Made by a program: the position numbers and the translations under genes
The notes under the pieces: generated by a model
Database searches by the model: none
What the model saw: the letters and a program-made list of their open reading frames with translations, nothing else
Told to the model about the DNA's origin: nothing
In this document: positions 11,703 to 22,871 of the stretch, piece by piece
Layout: every line of letters starts with the position of its first letter
Numbering within the stretch: position 1 is the stretch's first letter
Origin: Panagrolaimus kolymaensis
Taxonomy: Eukaryota; Nematoda; Chromadorea; Rhabditida; Panagrolaimidae
Direction: 5' to 3'
Assembly (NCBI GenBank): GCA_028622995.1
Contig: JAJQJQ010000026.1
Coordinates: forward strand, 1,426,001-1,490,000
DNA: 64,000 bases

Positions 11703-14700
11703 CTACATTAAGCGTCTTGACCTCATCGAGGGTGAAATAGGATATGGTATCATTGTCGGTGGTGGAGGAGCATGAGGATAACGTTGATGATGTTGATGAT
11801 TATTTGGTGGTGGACCAAAATATTGGCGCCATGGTGGCAATTCCATTTCACCTCGATGATGATCATAACGGAAATATTCATCTCTTGGAAGGCCGCCGCC
11901 TCGATGATAAGAAGAAGTAGGGTATGCGGGTGATGGACTTGATAAATGATGAGAAGGATGTGAATGAGGATGTGGATGATGATTGTTATGAGTATAATCA
12001 CGAATTGGAAGAATTGGTGGGCGAGTAAATGGTGTCTTAAAAATATATTTAATTTTTTTAAATCTTTTCTCATTTTTTTTATTGGGCTTACAGGTGATTC
12101 AGGCTCTTCATAAATTTGTTCTTGTTCTGTTACATCTGAGCCACGTCGACGATTGAGAGTTCGACGACGATCATTTTGAGGCGTATGATGTTTTGAAGAC
12201 AGAGCAGTTGATCGATTTCCACCTCGGCGAGAATCAAGAGACTAAAAATATTTTTATTTTAATTATTCAAATTTTTAAATCTCTCTTTTTTTCTTACTTT
12301 TATATCACAATTATTAATATCTAAGGCATCGTTAATAGAATAACGGTCTATTCGATGTTGCTGACTTCTTGCAATGGTTGATGAAGGCTCGTGAAAATGG
12401 TGTGGAGGAGCCATAATCATTCGTTGATTCATGGAATGACTATATCCAATTGCTTTTGTGGTTGTTCCCATTCCAGATGGAATAAAGAATATACTTTCCG
12501 CTGATTGTTCAGTTATTCCACAATCTGTTTCACCAAGATATTTTTTGAAACGAGTATTACAAAAAGCAAAAAGGGAAGTGAAAAGGAGCATAAGTCTAAA
12601 AAAGCAGAAGTTACTAAACAAAATCAAAGATTTAATTACCCCGGAAGAAAAATTAAAATATTAATAATGGTTGCGGCAGCTACAAGAGCAAATATTTTAA
12701 ATATTTGTTCCAAAACAGGTATATGCAAAGTTAATAATGGAATGAACAAAGCAAGAAGAGTTACACAAGCCCAAATGGTTGACATAAATGAGCACTAAAA
12801 AAGTTAAAATTTTAACATCCTAATTTTCTAAATTCCTAAATTTACTTGGAATGCATATTCAACTCTCAAAGAATGAGTATTTTGTTTAACTCCAGCACTG
12901 CAATAAGAATAACCAAAATGAATGGCAGCTGATACAATTAAAAAGTTTCCAAGCAAGGCTGAAGTTAAAGTTAAAATATTTAGTTCAATTCCCAAATAAA
13001 CTGCAGCATTAAAAATCATCATATTTGCAACAATGCTTGCAAAAAATTGAGAATATGCAATGGCTGGATTACTTGAAAAAACAAAAATGGCGATTGTGAA
13101 AGTAACTTCGAGAACAATGTAAGTCCAAAAAACATTTTTAAATGCCTGAAAATAATTTTTGTTAGGCGATTAAACTTTTTCATGTTTGCCTTACTTCCAA
13201 ATCATGTTGAATGGAAAACAAAAATGAAGCCTTAATTGTAATGGGTAAATGCATGTCTTTAGCATTTTCTAATAAACCTTGAACCAATTGTTTTCTAAAA
13301 CCATTTTCTATTATATCTTTTTTACTTCTAACATTTTCTCTTTACCTTTCAGTGATTCCTTTGTCATTCAATTCCAAATACATTCGTGAACGAATAATTT
13401 GAGAATGATATTTATCAAAGTTTATATCACTTGAATATTTTTTGAATTCATCCGAAGCCAAAAAAATGTATTTAATAACGGGAATTACAGTTTGCTAAAA
13501 ACTCTTTTTTTTCATTTTTATTTTACTCTTGCTCCAACTTACAGGTGTTACATCATAAATGGTATCTTTTTGGAATCTATCAAAATCTGCTAACCAGCTA
13601 ATACTTCGAGAAGCATATTTTTCATTTTTAGCCCATTCCATTAATTTTAAAATATCATTTCGTCTATGGGCATCATAATAGTCCAATGGACCTTCAAAAC
13701 TAATTTCTAGGTATTTTTCGACATCAGGATATGCTCTTCGGAAATTGGCCATATAGGCATTGGAAGCACTATGAGTTGTCACAAAATCTTCTTCCATTAC
13801 AGTAATACTAAAAATGGAAAAAAGCGTTAAACCGAAAAATTTAGCAGTTAAAATAATTACTTACTTTGCCTTTGGATACGCCAATGGAGTTAAGCAAGCG
13901 CAAAAAATGAAGAATGCGCAACTAAATCCAGCTATTCCAGTTCGTGAAAGAAAAGCTCCAAGTTTTCGAACAAACTGAGGTTTTAAATCCGTTAATTTTT
14001 CATGCAAAATTTCTGCAGCAGTTTCATCAAAATCTGGCACAGTTTTATCTATAAAATAAAAATTATTGAAAACCATCTTAAAAAATTGGAAAAAAACTAA
14101 CTTGTAAAAGTTTTATCTCCATCTCGACAACATTGATACCATTTCAAACCTTCAGCTTCTTTTTTACCTGATCGATAAATGCAAACCGTGAAACATAAAG
14201 CTCCAAAAAGAAGCATAGTCGTAAAAGCAGCAGAACAAATTAAAATTGAATAACTAATAAATGAGTTTTCACAAAAAATAGCTGCGACTACTAAATAAAA
14301 AAATACTTATGTAAGTTAAACGAATTTTTGTTGCTTCTTTAACAAAAACATACGTGTAGCAGCAATTAATGAAAGAAAAGTTATAATTAAACATGGTCCA
14401 TCCCAGCTTGCAATAAAAGCAATCTTTTCAATGGGATGAAGAGCAGTCATGGAATAACGTGACCATGAAGTTTGATAACTGTGGAAAGATAAAACCGCAA
14501 TGGAAGAAATGATAAAAATTACTGGGAAAACAGCTAAATTAAATTCATTGTAACCGATGAATAAAATTGCATAACCAGAAATAATAGAAAGAGCGCAGAT
14601 GAGTGAGATTTGGATGCCAATAAATGGGCGACTCTGAAAATATTTCCATTTGGAAATTTTAAATCCCAGGTTTAGCTTACTTGATAGCTGTCACATTTGG

Positions 14701-16281
14701 AGCAAATAAATAAACAGAATGCAAATAAAATCAAAGCCGAAAAAGCCAATGCAAAATGAGTTTCAGTTAAAGCTGAAGCAGTTTCATCATTGAATTGTTG
14801 CAAACTCCAAAAATGGATAATTATTTCTGAACCCGCTGGAGAGGCACTAATGTTGCTAATCTAAAAATTTTTAAAAGTCATTAATTTTTTTTATTTATTC
14901 AAATATTTACCAAATTCCTAAGTTTCATTTCATAATCTTCATAAATTTTCTTCCCCAAATTTTTCTTCAACTTTAGTCTTCCCATTATACTTCCAGCTTT
15001 ATGAATGACATTATCAGCATCCAAAACACAATCACCCAATAAATTTCCAACATGAAATCTTGAAATATTATATTTTCCAAATGCATCATTTTTCACGATG
15101 GCTTCAGGAAATTTTAAAATTAAATCATCGCTTTTCAAAAGATCCACAGCAAATTTGGGTTCATTGCAAACTTCCCGACATACTTGCTTCCATATAATTG
15201 GAGAAACTTTTTTAGCTTCTTCAAAAATTGCGTAATAAACATTTAAAATTTCTTGATCCAAAACACTGTCATAATTACTTCTAAAAAAAATAAGTTTTTT
15301 GTTGTTTTTGTTTTCTCAAATGTTTGTTGCATAAAATAAAAATGAAAAAACGTCGAAAAAAATGTCAAAAAATAACCTTGGAGAAATGATAAAAGCGAAT
15401 TCCGTTTGTGATGACCTTTCTAATGTGTCATAAACAGGGTTGGATGAATTAAAAATAGCCGAGCTCATTAAAGATCTCAAACCAACGGGAGATGTGGCGG
15501 TGGTTGGGGGATTTAAAGGTGAAATAAAAGACATAAATGGTGATTTAATTTCAAATTTATCACGAAATACGAAACATCCGGCTAAAGATAAAAGAACCAT
15601 AAAAATTGGGACTGCCTAAAATTATGAAAAATTTTGATGGTTTTAGTTTTGAAAATTACCATATAAAGAAATCCATTATCTTCTGCAGTTTTGCCAATGT
15701 GAAATAAAACACGCTTGATTCCAATTTCAAGAAATCGAAAAGTAGGAAATTTATAAATTTGATTCTTTTTAATTGCTAAAATCCAAAGAGTTTTTACTAA
15801 ATTTTTTTCCTTCAAAAAAGCATACCTTTGTTTCGTCTCAAAAAGCTATCAGTGGTATAAATAATTGGTGCAACTTTATTTTCGCATCCTCCACTAACAT
15901 AATGGCAAACTTTTAAATTTTTATTTCGATCCATAGTTCCTGACACTGCCTTTTCTTTTTCATCAGGAGAATATCCATCTGAAGAATTCTCAGCTGGATC
16001 ATCAGGTTCTATCTTTTCTTGCTTTTTTTCATCCTAAAAGGTTTTAAAGTTAAGCAAAAGTAATAAAAAAAAGTAAGGAAATAAAACTAACGCCATTAAG
16101 TTTATCTATTGATTTATATTTTACAGAAGTGGCAGTTCCATCGGGGGTGTTCTGAATAAGAAAAAAGAGTTAATAAAACTGTTAAAATCTCAACAAAAAA
16201 TTATCTAACCTTGCTTTCTGTTGAAGCCGAATCTTCTGGTTGTGGATCAGGTATTTCCACATTTGAAGGAGCAACCATCAT
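11703..16281 (-). CDS. Patched-related/Dispatched-type RND membrane protein with His/Pro-rich tail
   Basis: A many-exon minus-strand gene. The start chosen is the ATG at 16281, just inside a clear acceptor (TTCCAG at 16293); a further ATG at 16404 is in the same open stretch. After a hydrophilic N-terminus comes a first TM near 15600, a large extracellular loop with cysteines (15550-14900), a five-TM sterol-sensing-like block (14870-14150), a second loop with the PTR-like motif LDYYDAHRRNDIL (about 13670) and SRSISWLADF, then a second TM block (13200-12600). The C-terminal tail (12600-11703) is H/P/R/S-rich. PTR, Patched and Dispatched proteins are RND-type lipid/sterol or Hedgehog-related transporters; in nematodes they act in apical secretion and cuticle or glial morphogenesis. 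The proton-relay Asp motifs in TM4 and TM10 appear to be missing. DAF-6/PTR versus CHE-14/Dispatched cannot be settled by eye. Confidence 0.7.
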
Positions 16282-16404
16282 GAATGACGGTGCCTGGAAT
16301 TGAATTAATTTGATAGATAAAAAAAAACAATGAATTAAAAAAAGGTTTATAAAAAATAATGTTATCGCAAGCAAGAAAACCGGAATGGTTTTTTTTCTCG
16401 ACAT

Positions 16405-17130
16405 AAAAAATTTAACGAAAGTTGATAAAAAAAAGATTCGTGGTGGTCAGTTTATATCTATCTTTATCGGTTCATAAAAAACTAAAATAAACTTTAAAAA
16501 AAACAACATTAGACAATTTTATAACTCTACGATATCTTTGACTCTTCTACAAAAATATTATTTTCATTCCAAAAACCACAACAAAAATGTGTGAAGTTTT
16601 ATTATTTTTATTCAAAACTTTTTTTGTTTTTGATGACGATCACCCAATATTATTAAGAAGGCATTTATTCCAAACGGTGGTCTTTTATTTTCTCGACATA
16701 AACTTCTCTTTTTTTTCTATCTCTTTCTCGATGATGAAAATTGACAGACGGGTTGAAACAATTACGGCAGTGGCCATCTCGCGGCGGCAAGAACGTTCCA
16801 TTCCATGACCTGATTATCTTTTATTTTAACCCGTGAGTCTTATGAGCGACTGTCAGCAGTGAATGTATCTTCTTCCTTTTCCATTCATCCTTTTTTCTTT
16901 TCCGCATTTATTTTATATGGACACCAAAAACAACAAAAATAAAAATTATGGATGGATAAAGCGTTAAAAAAAGTTTTTTAGACCGTTATTACTTTTTTTG
17001 TTGGTTTGAAATTTAGATTTGGCGACTTTTAAAAATGTTAATTAAATTACAAACTAAATTATTTATTTAAGTTTTAAAAAAGCTTCCCGCAAAAAACGCA
17101 ACTTTTCAAGGTTAATTTTTTTTTAAATAC
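16405..17130. other. Intergenic region
   Basis: About 700 bp between two minus-strand genes, probably the promoter of the RND-type protein and the 3' UTR of the receptor gene. The ORF at 16587-16808 has no recognisable domain. I see no other structure. Confidence 0.5.
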
Positions 17131-18740
17131 TTATTTGTCGTTTGTATATTTAAGCCAATAAAAAATATTGAAGATGCAAAACACAACGGGAAACAAGATT
17201 CCTAAAAAAATTAACATGATTAACTAAAAAATCAAATTTCATCGAATTGAATTAATTACTTGAAACCCTATCAATGATTCGAACATCCTTTTCCACAGCG
17301 CTACGAATTTGACCATAAATGGGAAATCTACTTGGGGTATTAAAATTTTCTCTTCTCAAACTTTCTGCTTCATCTTCCTAAAAAACTATTTGTTAACCTT
17401 TTAAAAATTGAGAAGAAAATCACAAATAAAAGTTGTTGAAGTTCAATGGAATTTGTATTATTGTTTTTAGCAAATTGAGCTGTAAATAAATAAGTAACAA
17501 TTGCAAATTCAATCAAAGAAGTCAAAATAAAAATAAAGCATGCTGAAATAAAAAACTATCAAAATATTAGATAGAAAATTTAATTTTACCAAAAATCCAA
17601 ACATCAATAGCTTTTAAATATGCAACAGGTGGTAAAATTTCATTTAACCCTGAAGATAAAACATGAGAAGATAAAAGAACAATAAGGCCAAGAGTAATTC
17701 TTCCAGGAACATTAGAAGGATGAAGCCAAAATGACATCCAACTAATCATTACTAAAGCCGCAGAAGGAAGATAAAGGTGAATTAAAAAGTAGTCAAATCT
17801 TCTAGTTAATACAAGCCAAATCTGTCCGCATGAGTACGTGCCGGTGTTAGTTTTACTTGTGCAATAATCAGTTGAAACATTTGTAATTTTATACTGTGGC
17901 AAAGAATTACTGAAACCAGCTTTAATTTGAATGGGATCACCGGGGCTTCTCCATTCATAATCTTTAAAATTATCATAAGGATAAGGTTGGTAAACTTTAA
18001 ATAATTACCAATAACGCGGGCTATGTGTGCATAAGAAGCAAATAAAATGCTACAATGCTAAAACAAATAAATAAAAAAATATGCAAAAAAGGAGAGGATA
18101 AAATTCTCGTACTTGAACATCCATAGGGTAATAGCGGAAATCCATAAGACATGAAAAAGTCATTGTTATTCGAACGCTATAAAGTATATTTCCATCACGA
18201 TGAACTCGAATTAAAACATTTGGTTCATCTATTTCATGACGATGACCACTTATTTCATTCTAAAATTTTTTTAAGATATTAAAAATATGAATTTAGGCTT
18301 GTTAATAGAAAGCAGACCTGAAAAAAAGTATCAGGTTTCCATATTTTTTGTTCGGGATTTAAAATAATAAAATCCCCTGGATGCTCGGTAAAATTTTCCC
18401 AAGCCAATCGAGGATCACGCCATTCTTCACGAAAAGTAAATTGAAGCTGATATTCCATATTTTCATCACTAAAATGTGAAATGGCCCGAAGCAGCATATT
18501 CACTTTGACTACCGTTGGTTGAGCTTTTCCATTAGCATCAAATTCAATCGGTGGAGTTAGATGAATTTGTTCATCTGATTTTAACAAATCACTAAAAGCC
18601 TTTTCATCTTTCCTAAAAAAAAGCAGCACATTTGACTAATTTTATTAAACATCCTTACCAATATTGTGAATGCTTGTTTTCTGCAAAGCTAATAACACAA
18701 AATAACAAGCTAAAGTCATATGATTTTATTTCAAACTCTT
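17131..18740 (-). CDS. Cys-loop ligand-gated channel, GluCl-like
   Basis: The extracellular domain has the pattern KIWKPDTFFQNE and a Cys-loop with 13 residues between the cysteines (CLMDFRYYPMDVQHC). A second cysteine pair lies before M1 (DYCTSKTNTGTYSCG), a hallmark of the glutamate-gated chloride channel/glycine receptor branch. M1 (YFLIHLYLPSAALVMISWMSFW), M2 (about 17700) and M3 (YLKAIDVWIF) follow, then a cytoplasmic loop, with M4 at the C-terminus (FWLK-type end YWLKYTNDK at 17150). The M1-M2 linker reads VPGRITLG where GluCls have VPARVTLG, and M2 (LIVLLSSHVLSSG) differs from the usual TTLLTMTAQSSG. The product should be a pentameric postsynaptic or extrasynaptic channel. Ligand and ion selectivity are not assured. 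The 5' end is uncertain: the signal-peptide exon near 18660-18740 lacks an obvious in-frame ATG. Confidence 0.8.
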
Positions 18741-19049
18741 TCGAAAAAATGGAAAATTTACCTTAAAAAGAAAACGTTCATTCTTCAACATTTAAATTAG
18801 ACATTAAACAGGTTATTTTGTCTTTTCATTTCACTTTGTTTGAATTTCCTTGTATCACTTGTTAATTTTAAGACAAATGATGTACCTTTTAAATAATAAA
18901 AAAAACACATGTGATAATAAATGCAACATCAATACAAATGACAAATAGATGTAATTACTTAAAAACAATCTTGTTTTAGTTAAAATTTTTGATAATTATT
19001 TTATTGATTAGATAAAAAGCTTAAAAACAGACTCATTAATTGAATCATA

Positions 19050-19680
19050 TCAATCTGCCATAAATGGATGTAAGAAAGGCAATAAATTCATACCACTTGG
19101 AAGGAAGACTTTCTTAATTGAGTTTAAAGCAAGTATGGGTTGTAGGCCATCGATGCTTTTGGTGATGTGAACACCTTTGTTATTTCCATCATTGGTAACT
19201 AATCCTCGATCAAATTGGGTTTCTCTCATTTCACAAAGTTGTCCGGGTGCAATAGAAGCAAATCGATGTCCATCATTGCGTTCAAGAGCATCTTGGGATA
19301 AAATCATTTCGAAAACGCTACGAAGAGTTCGATCTTCAACAGCGTTTGAATCACCATTAACATATGCAGAAAAGTCGCTAATATCGACGGAGCAAACCAA
19401 ATTAAATATAACAAGGATATGACCTTCATCATTTCCAAGGGATTCTTGCATAAATCGTCTTTGATAGGATCTTCGATGGCTTTTAAAGTCCATAGTATTG
19501 CTAGCCCATCATAGGCATAAGCAATTCCAACAAGGGCGGCAAAATTCTTTACGATGTGACGGCAGCGAGCTTTTTGGCAAGCATCGCCACTAAAAAAGGA
19601 ATCTATTAACTTCTGTGATAAAAAAAAAAGAAAAAAGCTTATCCTTTAGTTAAAATTCGTTGTCTTCGACCATTTGGGCG
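19050..19680 (-). pseudogene. Broken nematode Argonaute (WAGO-like) fragment
   Basis: Two overlapping frames on the minus strand resemble successive pieces of the N-terminal half of a nematode Argonaute. The first (about 19590-19480) contains AYDGLAILWTLKAIEDP, like the xYDGxxILYSLK segment of Argonaute N-domains. The second (19440-19050) contains VEDRTLRSVFEMILSQDAL, then GVHITKSIDGLQPILALN and KKVFLPSG, like the linker preceding PAZ. The two are in different frames, so one frameshift separates them. Sequence stops soon after FLPSG, with no PAZ, MID or PIWI domain. I call it a relic. It could instead be part of a gene with an unseen intron, but no GT..AG pair joins the frames. The family call rests on motif memory only. 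Confidence 0.5.
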
Positions 19681-20169
19681 GTCCAGCTTTAGTTAGAAAT
19701 GCTTTTAAGAATGCTTTATCAAAAAACAAATGAGAAAACTGAACTTATTATATAGGCATCAATTAATATTCTTGTATCTTTGCTAGCATTCTCATTCAAT
19801 AAAATACTTCTTCGATTGAAGGTAGTTTAGGAGAAAGATGATGACGTTTACTTGTGTAAATAAAAGAAGAGCCTTTCTTGTAAAAAATTTATCAACCTCA
19901 AATAAGAGTAAGTTAGAAAAAGCAACTCTAATAAGCTGATAGTATGCTTTGAATTATAGTAGTTCATTCAAAAAGTTTTGCCGCGGTTTCGAGAATTTGC
20001 GGAACGAACGGAGCGAAGAAGCATCTTTCTCGCAACATTCGCAACAAAGAGAGAAAAGCAAAACAATGCTTTCGCTTTTTTTCTTCTTTTTCTTTTGCGT
20101 TCCTTCATCATTCATTCTTTGATTCAAAAGCATTTTGATTGTGCATTTACGTCGTCGGTCTGAAATATC

Positions 20170-21283
20170 ATGGCTTCTGAAGGTATTACAACTCTAAATG
20201 TAAGTTATTTATTATGTGAATGATGAAATAATCCTTTCGTTTGTTTTAGAAAATTGAATGTCCTTTTGGAATTATGTGGACTATCGCTGAAGCAAAATTA
20301 GCTGCTTTGAAGAATTCATTTAATCGGTGTGAAAGTGAAAAGTTTGAATGCTCAAATATTCCTGGTCTAAAATATTTTCTTTCAATTTTTCCTAATGGAG
20401 ATGTAGAAGCACGTCGTGGACAAGCATGGATTTTTTTGTGGTTAGAACTTGGAAACCAAAAGAAAGTTAAAGCTGTTTATAAATTTATCATTGAATCTGC
20501 TGGATTTTCTATAAGATTGACTCATAACTATGACAGATCACAAGGATTGGGAAAAATTTTTTGCAGCACTGAAGAACTTTATTGTCGATGGAAAACTTAC
20601 AATCAAAAGTGAAGGAATTTTATGGACCGAAGAAGAAACTGGTACAAGGAAGCGTAAATGGAAGGATACATCTTTAGGACGTCAACTTTGGGAAGGAGAA
20701 AGTAAAGATTTTACCATTATGGTTAAAGAAAAAAGCATTCAAGTAAGTTTTCAGCTTTTTTCAAAAATAAACGATATGGTTTTTAGGTTCATAAAAATGT
20801 CCTAGCTGATCGTTCTCCTGTCTTCAAAGCAATGATGTATAATAATAATTGCAAGGAAGCAATTGAAAACAGAATGGACATCACTGATCTCTCATATGAA
20901 ACTGTCAACGCTGCCATCCAACTTTGTTATGATCGCAAGATTTCAACTTTAGCTTTGGATGAAAAAATTGGTGTTCTTCAATTTTTCGACAAATATCAAA
21001 TTTTGGACCTTAAGGTAAGCCTTTTTTAACCGATACTTGTAAACGTAATCTGTTTTAGGATGCAACAGAAGCTTCCTTGATTGAAAACATCTCAACATCA
21101 AATGTCTGTCGTATCACAAATCCATCCACCATCTCAAATTGTATCAAGCTTCAACAAAAATGCATGGATTTCTTGGTTGAATGCAGCAAAAATGGAATTT
21201 GTGTTAAAGATATCGCACTCCTGGATAGAGAACTTGCTATGAAAATCTTTGAAAATACTTTTTATAAATCCACTAATACTTAA
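20170..21283 (+). CDS. MATH-BTB domain protein with a frame break in the MATH domain
   Basis: Exons at 20170-20199, 20250-20742, 20787-21014 and 21059-21283. The N-terminal half is a MATH/TRAF-like domain (GLKYFLSIFPNGDV, IFLWLELGNQKKVKAVYKF). It is followed by GILWTEEE and a BTB/POZ domain (VHKNVLADRSPVFKAMM, then MDITDLSYETVNAAI) with a BACK-like tail. In nematodes this large, fast-evolving BATH family supplies Cullin-3 substrate adaptors (for example MEL-26). The second exon is not open in a single frame. The upstream MATH part is in one frame to a stop near 20612, while NFIVDGKLTIKSEG and all downstream sequence are in the +1 frame. No GT..AG intron explains the switch. It is either a recent pseudogene or a single-base assembly error in the A/T run at 20552-20562. 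Confidence 0.75.
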
Positions 21284-21519
21284 TTCACTTTTATTTTTTC
21301 ATGTTCTAATTTATTAATATTTTCTGTTTAATATAAATGATTTAATATAAAACTAATGATAACTTGTTGAAACTATGGTAGTGGAATGGATTATTTGAAC
21401 CTCTTGATATTGTCATATTATGCCAGGGTTCAATTTTTTACGTTAGAACCTTTGATTTGCTAATATTACATTATTGTTTTGTGAATCATTTAAACTTTGA
21501 TTAGTTAACTCTCAATATT

Positions 21520-21968
21520 ATGGGTCGAGGAAAAGTAAAACAACCGAAACATCAAGAAGTTAATCAACATCCAAAACCAAATGAAGTTTCACTTCGAATA
21601 AGTTTTCTTCAACAAGCAGCTAAAATGATGGCAGAAAAGAGTAAGTTTGTCATATTTGCATCAATCATATCATCTTTTCCTTTACATTTCCAGGCCAATC
21701 AACGAATGATACTCCATCACAATTATCAAAACTTTATATGGAAGAACTTCATGAAATACGAAATGTTCAACAAACTCTTCTTTCAAAGGATCTTCGACGC
21801 TCATATTGTCGCCATTGCAATCGAATATGGATTCCTAATCGAGCTGGAAAAAATGGAATGAATGTAAAAATAACGAAAAAAAGAATTCATCGCCAATGCA
21901 AAGATTGTGGTTCTTCAGCTTCATATGTTCGAAATTCAAAGTACAAATCAAGAAATGAAAAACCATAG
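21520..21968 (+). CDS. Ribonuclease P/MRP protein subunit RPP21 (Rpr2 family)
   Basis: Two exons (21520-21640, 21694-21968) encode about 131 aa. The C-terminal half has the Rpr2/RPP21 zinc-ribbon pattern: RSYCRHCNRIWIPN, with a second Cys pair in HRQCKDCGSSASYVRN. The N-terminal half is helical (RISFLQQAAKMM, YMEELHEIRNVQQTLLSKDLRR), as expected for the family. RPP21 binds the specificity domain of RNase P RNA and takes part in 5' leader removal from pre-tRNA in the nucleus. The size matches the family (about 120-160 aa). The start is the first ATG in the frame; the intron has good GTAAGT..TTCCAG signals. Confidence 0.85.
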
Positions 21969-22099
21969 CTTCGTTTATCAAATAACATTTATTTTTTAAA
22001 AAAATATTACAACGAGTTTAATATAAATAAACTAACAAATCTGAAACAAACAAAAAAGATGTAAGCTTGAAAATAATGGAGCTTTGATGACTTACTCTT

Positions 22100-22325
22100 T
22101 ACAAATATCCAGCCTTTTGTTGATGAAATGTCCCAAAGTTGTTTATCTTCAATTTCTTTAAAGATCCATGGTTTGATCAAAGCTCCACGACCAATCATAA
22201 CACCATCAATGGGATACAAACTAATTAAGTTGATCGATTTGATCAAGAAATACAATTCTTGAGGTGGATGTGAAAGTTGGTGAAAGACCCCAAATTTTGA
22301 TAAAAAAGTTATGGTTTTTACCAAT
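22100..22325 (-). pseudogene. Relic of tRNA-dihydrouridine synthase 3 (DUS3)
   Basis: One exon-like stretch reads [20 protein letters not shown] followed by DKQLWDISS, matching the C-terminal part of the DUS3/DUS3L TIM barrel (family consensus around [13 protein letters not shown] and HWDISS). Nothing upstream (FMN-binding barrel start, zinc fingers) or downstream (helical domain) is visible nearby, and the frame runs into unrelated sequence on both sides. I therefore treat it as a fragment left by duplication or decay, not a functional enzyme. Confidence 0.5.
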
Positions 22326-22329
22326 CATC

Positions 22330-22870
22330 AATTGCATCAACATAATCTGATGTCCTTGATGAAGACTCATTAATTGAATCGGGAGCAGTAAAGGGAATGG
22401 ATTTGAATTTTAGGAAGAGAATTTTCCAAAAGTTTAGTAGTTTCCGCTTGCTTTAGAAAGTTTATTTTTTCATGCAACTTTCTAACTTCCAATCTTAAAA
22501 AATAGCGGTAACAAAGCAAATTAGGTAAGCAAAAAAAACCTCATTTCTTCAATCTTAAATTCAAGCCGCTCCAACCTTTTTCGATTTGATCGCAAGAAAA
22601 CAATTCAATTGCCATATCAACCAATGTGACGCCTGAGATAGTTACAAAAATGAATGACAAGGTTTGATTCAAACCCGAAGAGAATTCGCTTATGACTGAT
22701 ATCAACAAATAGGTTAAGAAAATATGGCTGTTTTAAAACGAGAGACAAAAGAACGCATGAAAAAGTATCCATTAATAAAATTGCAAAGAAACACATTAAA
22801 ACAACAAGAATTTATTTAACCAGCATATAAACATGAAACAAAATCAACAAGAAAGTTAACACAGAAATAA
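22330..22870. other. Unassigned stretch beside the DUS3 relic
   Basis: On the minus strand, a hydrophobic segment near 22600-22680 (GVTLVDMAIELF) followed by a possible 40-nt intron and a coiled-coil-like piece (EVRKLHEKINFLKQAETTK) could be remnants of a channel C-terminus or another gene. Frames are short and interrupted. I see no supportable gene. Confidence 0.3.
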
Positions 22871-22871
22871 A

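Noticed and set aside
22500..22700. Possible TWK potassium-channel C-terminus (hydrophobic segment then charged stop)
   Set aside because: Too short, no pore motif seen, and competing frames; left as an unassigned stretch.
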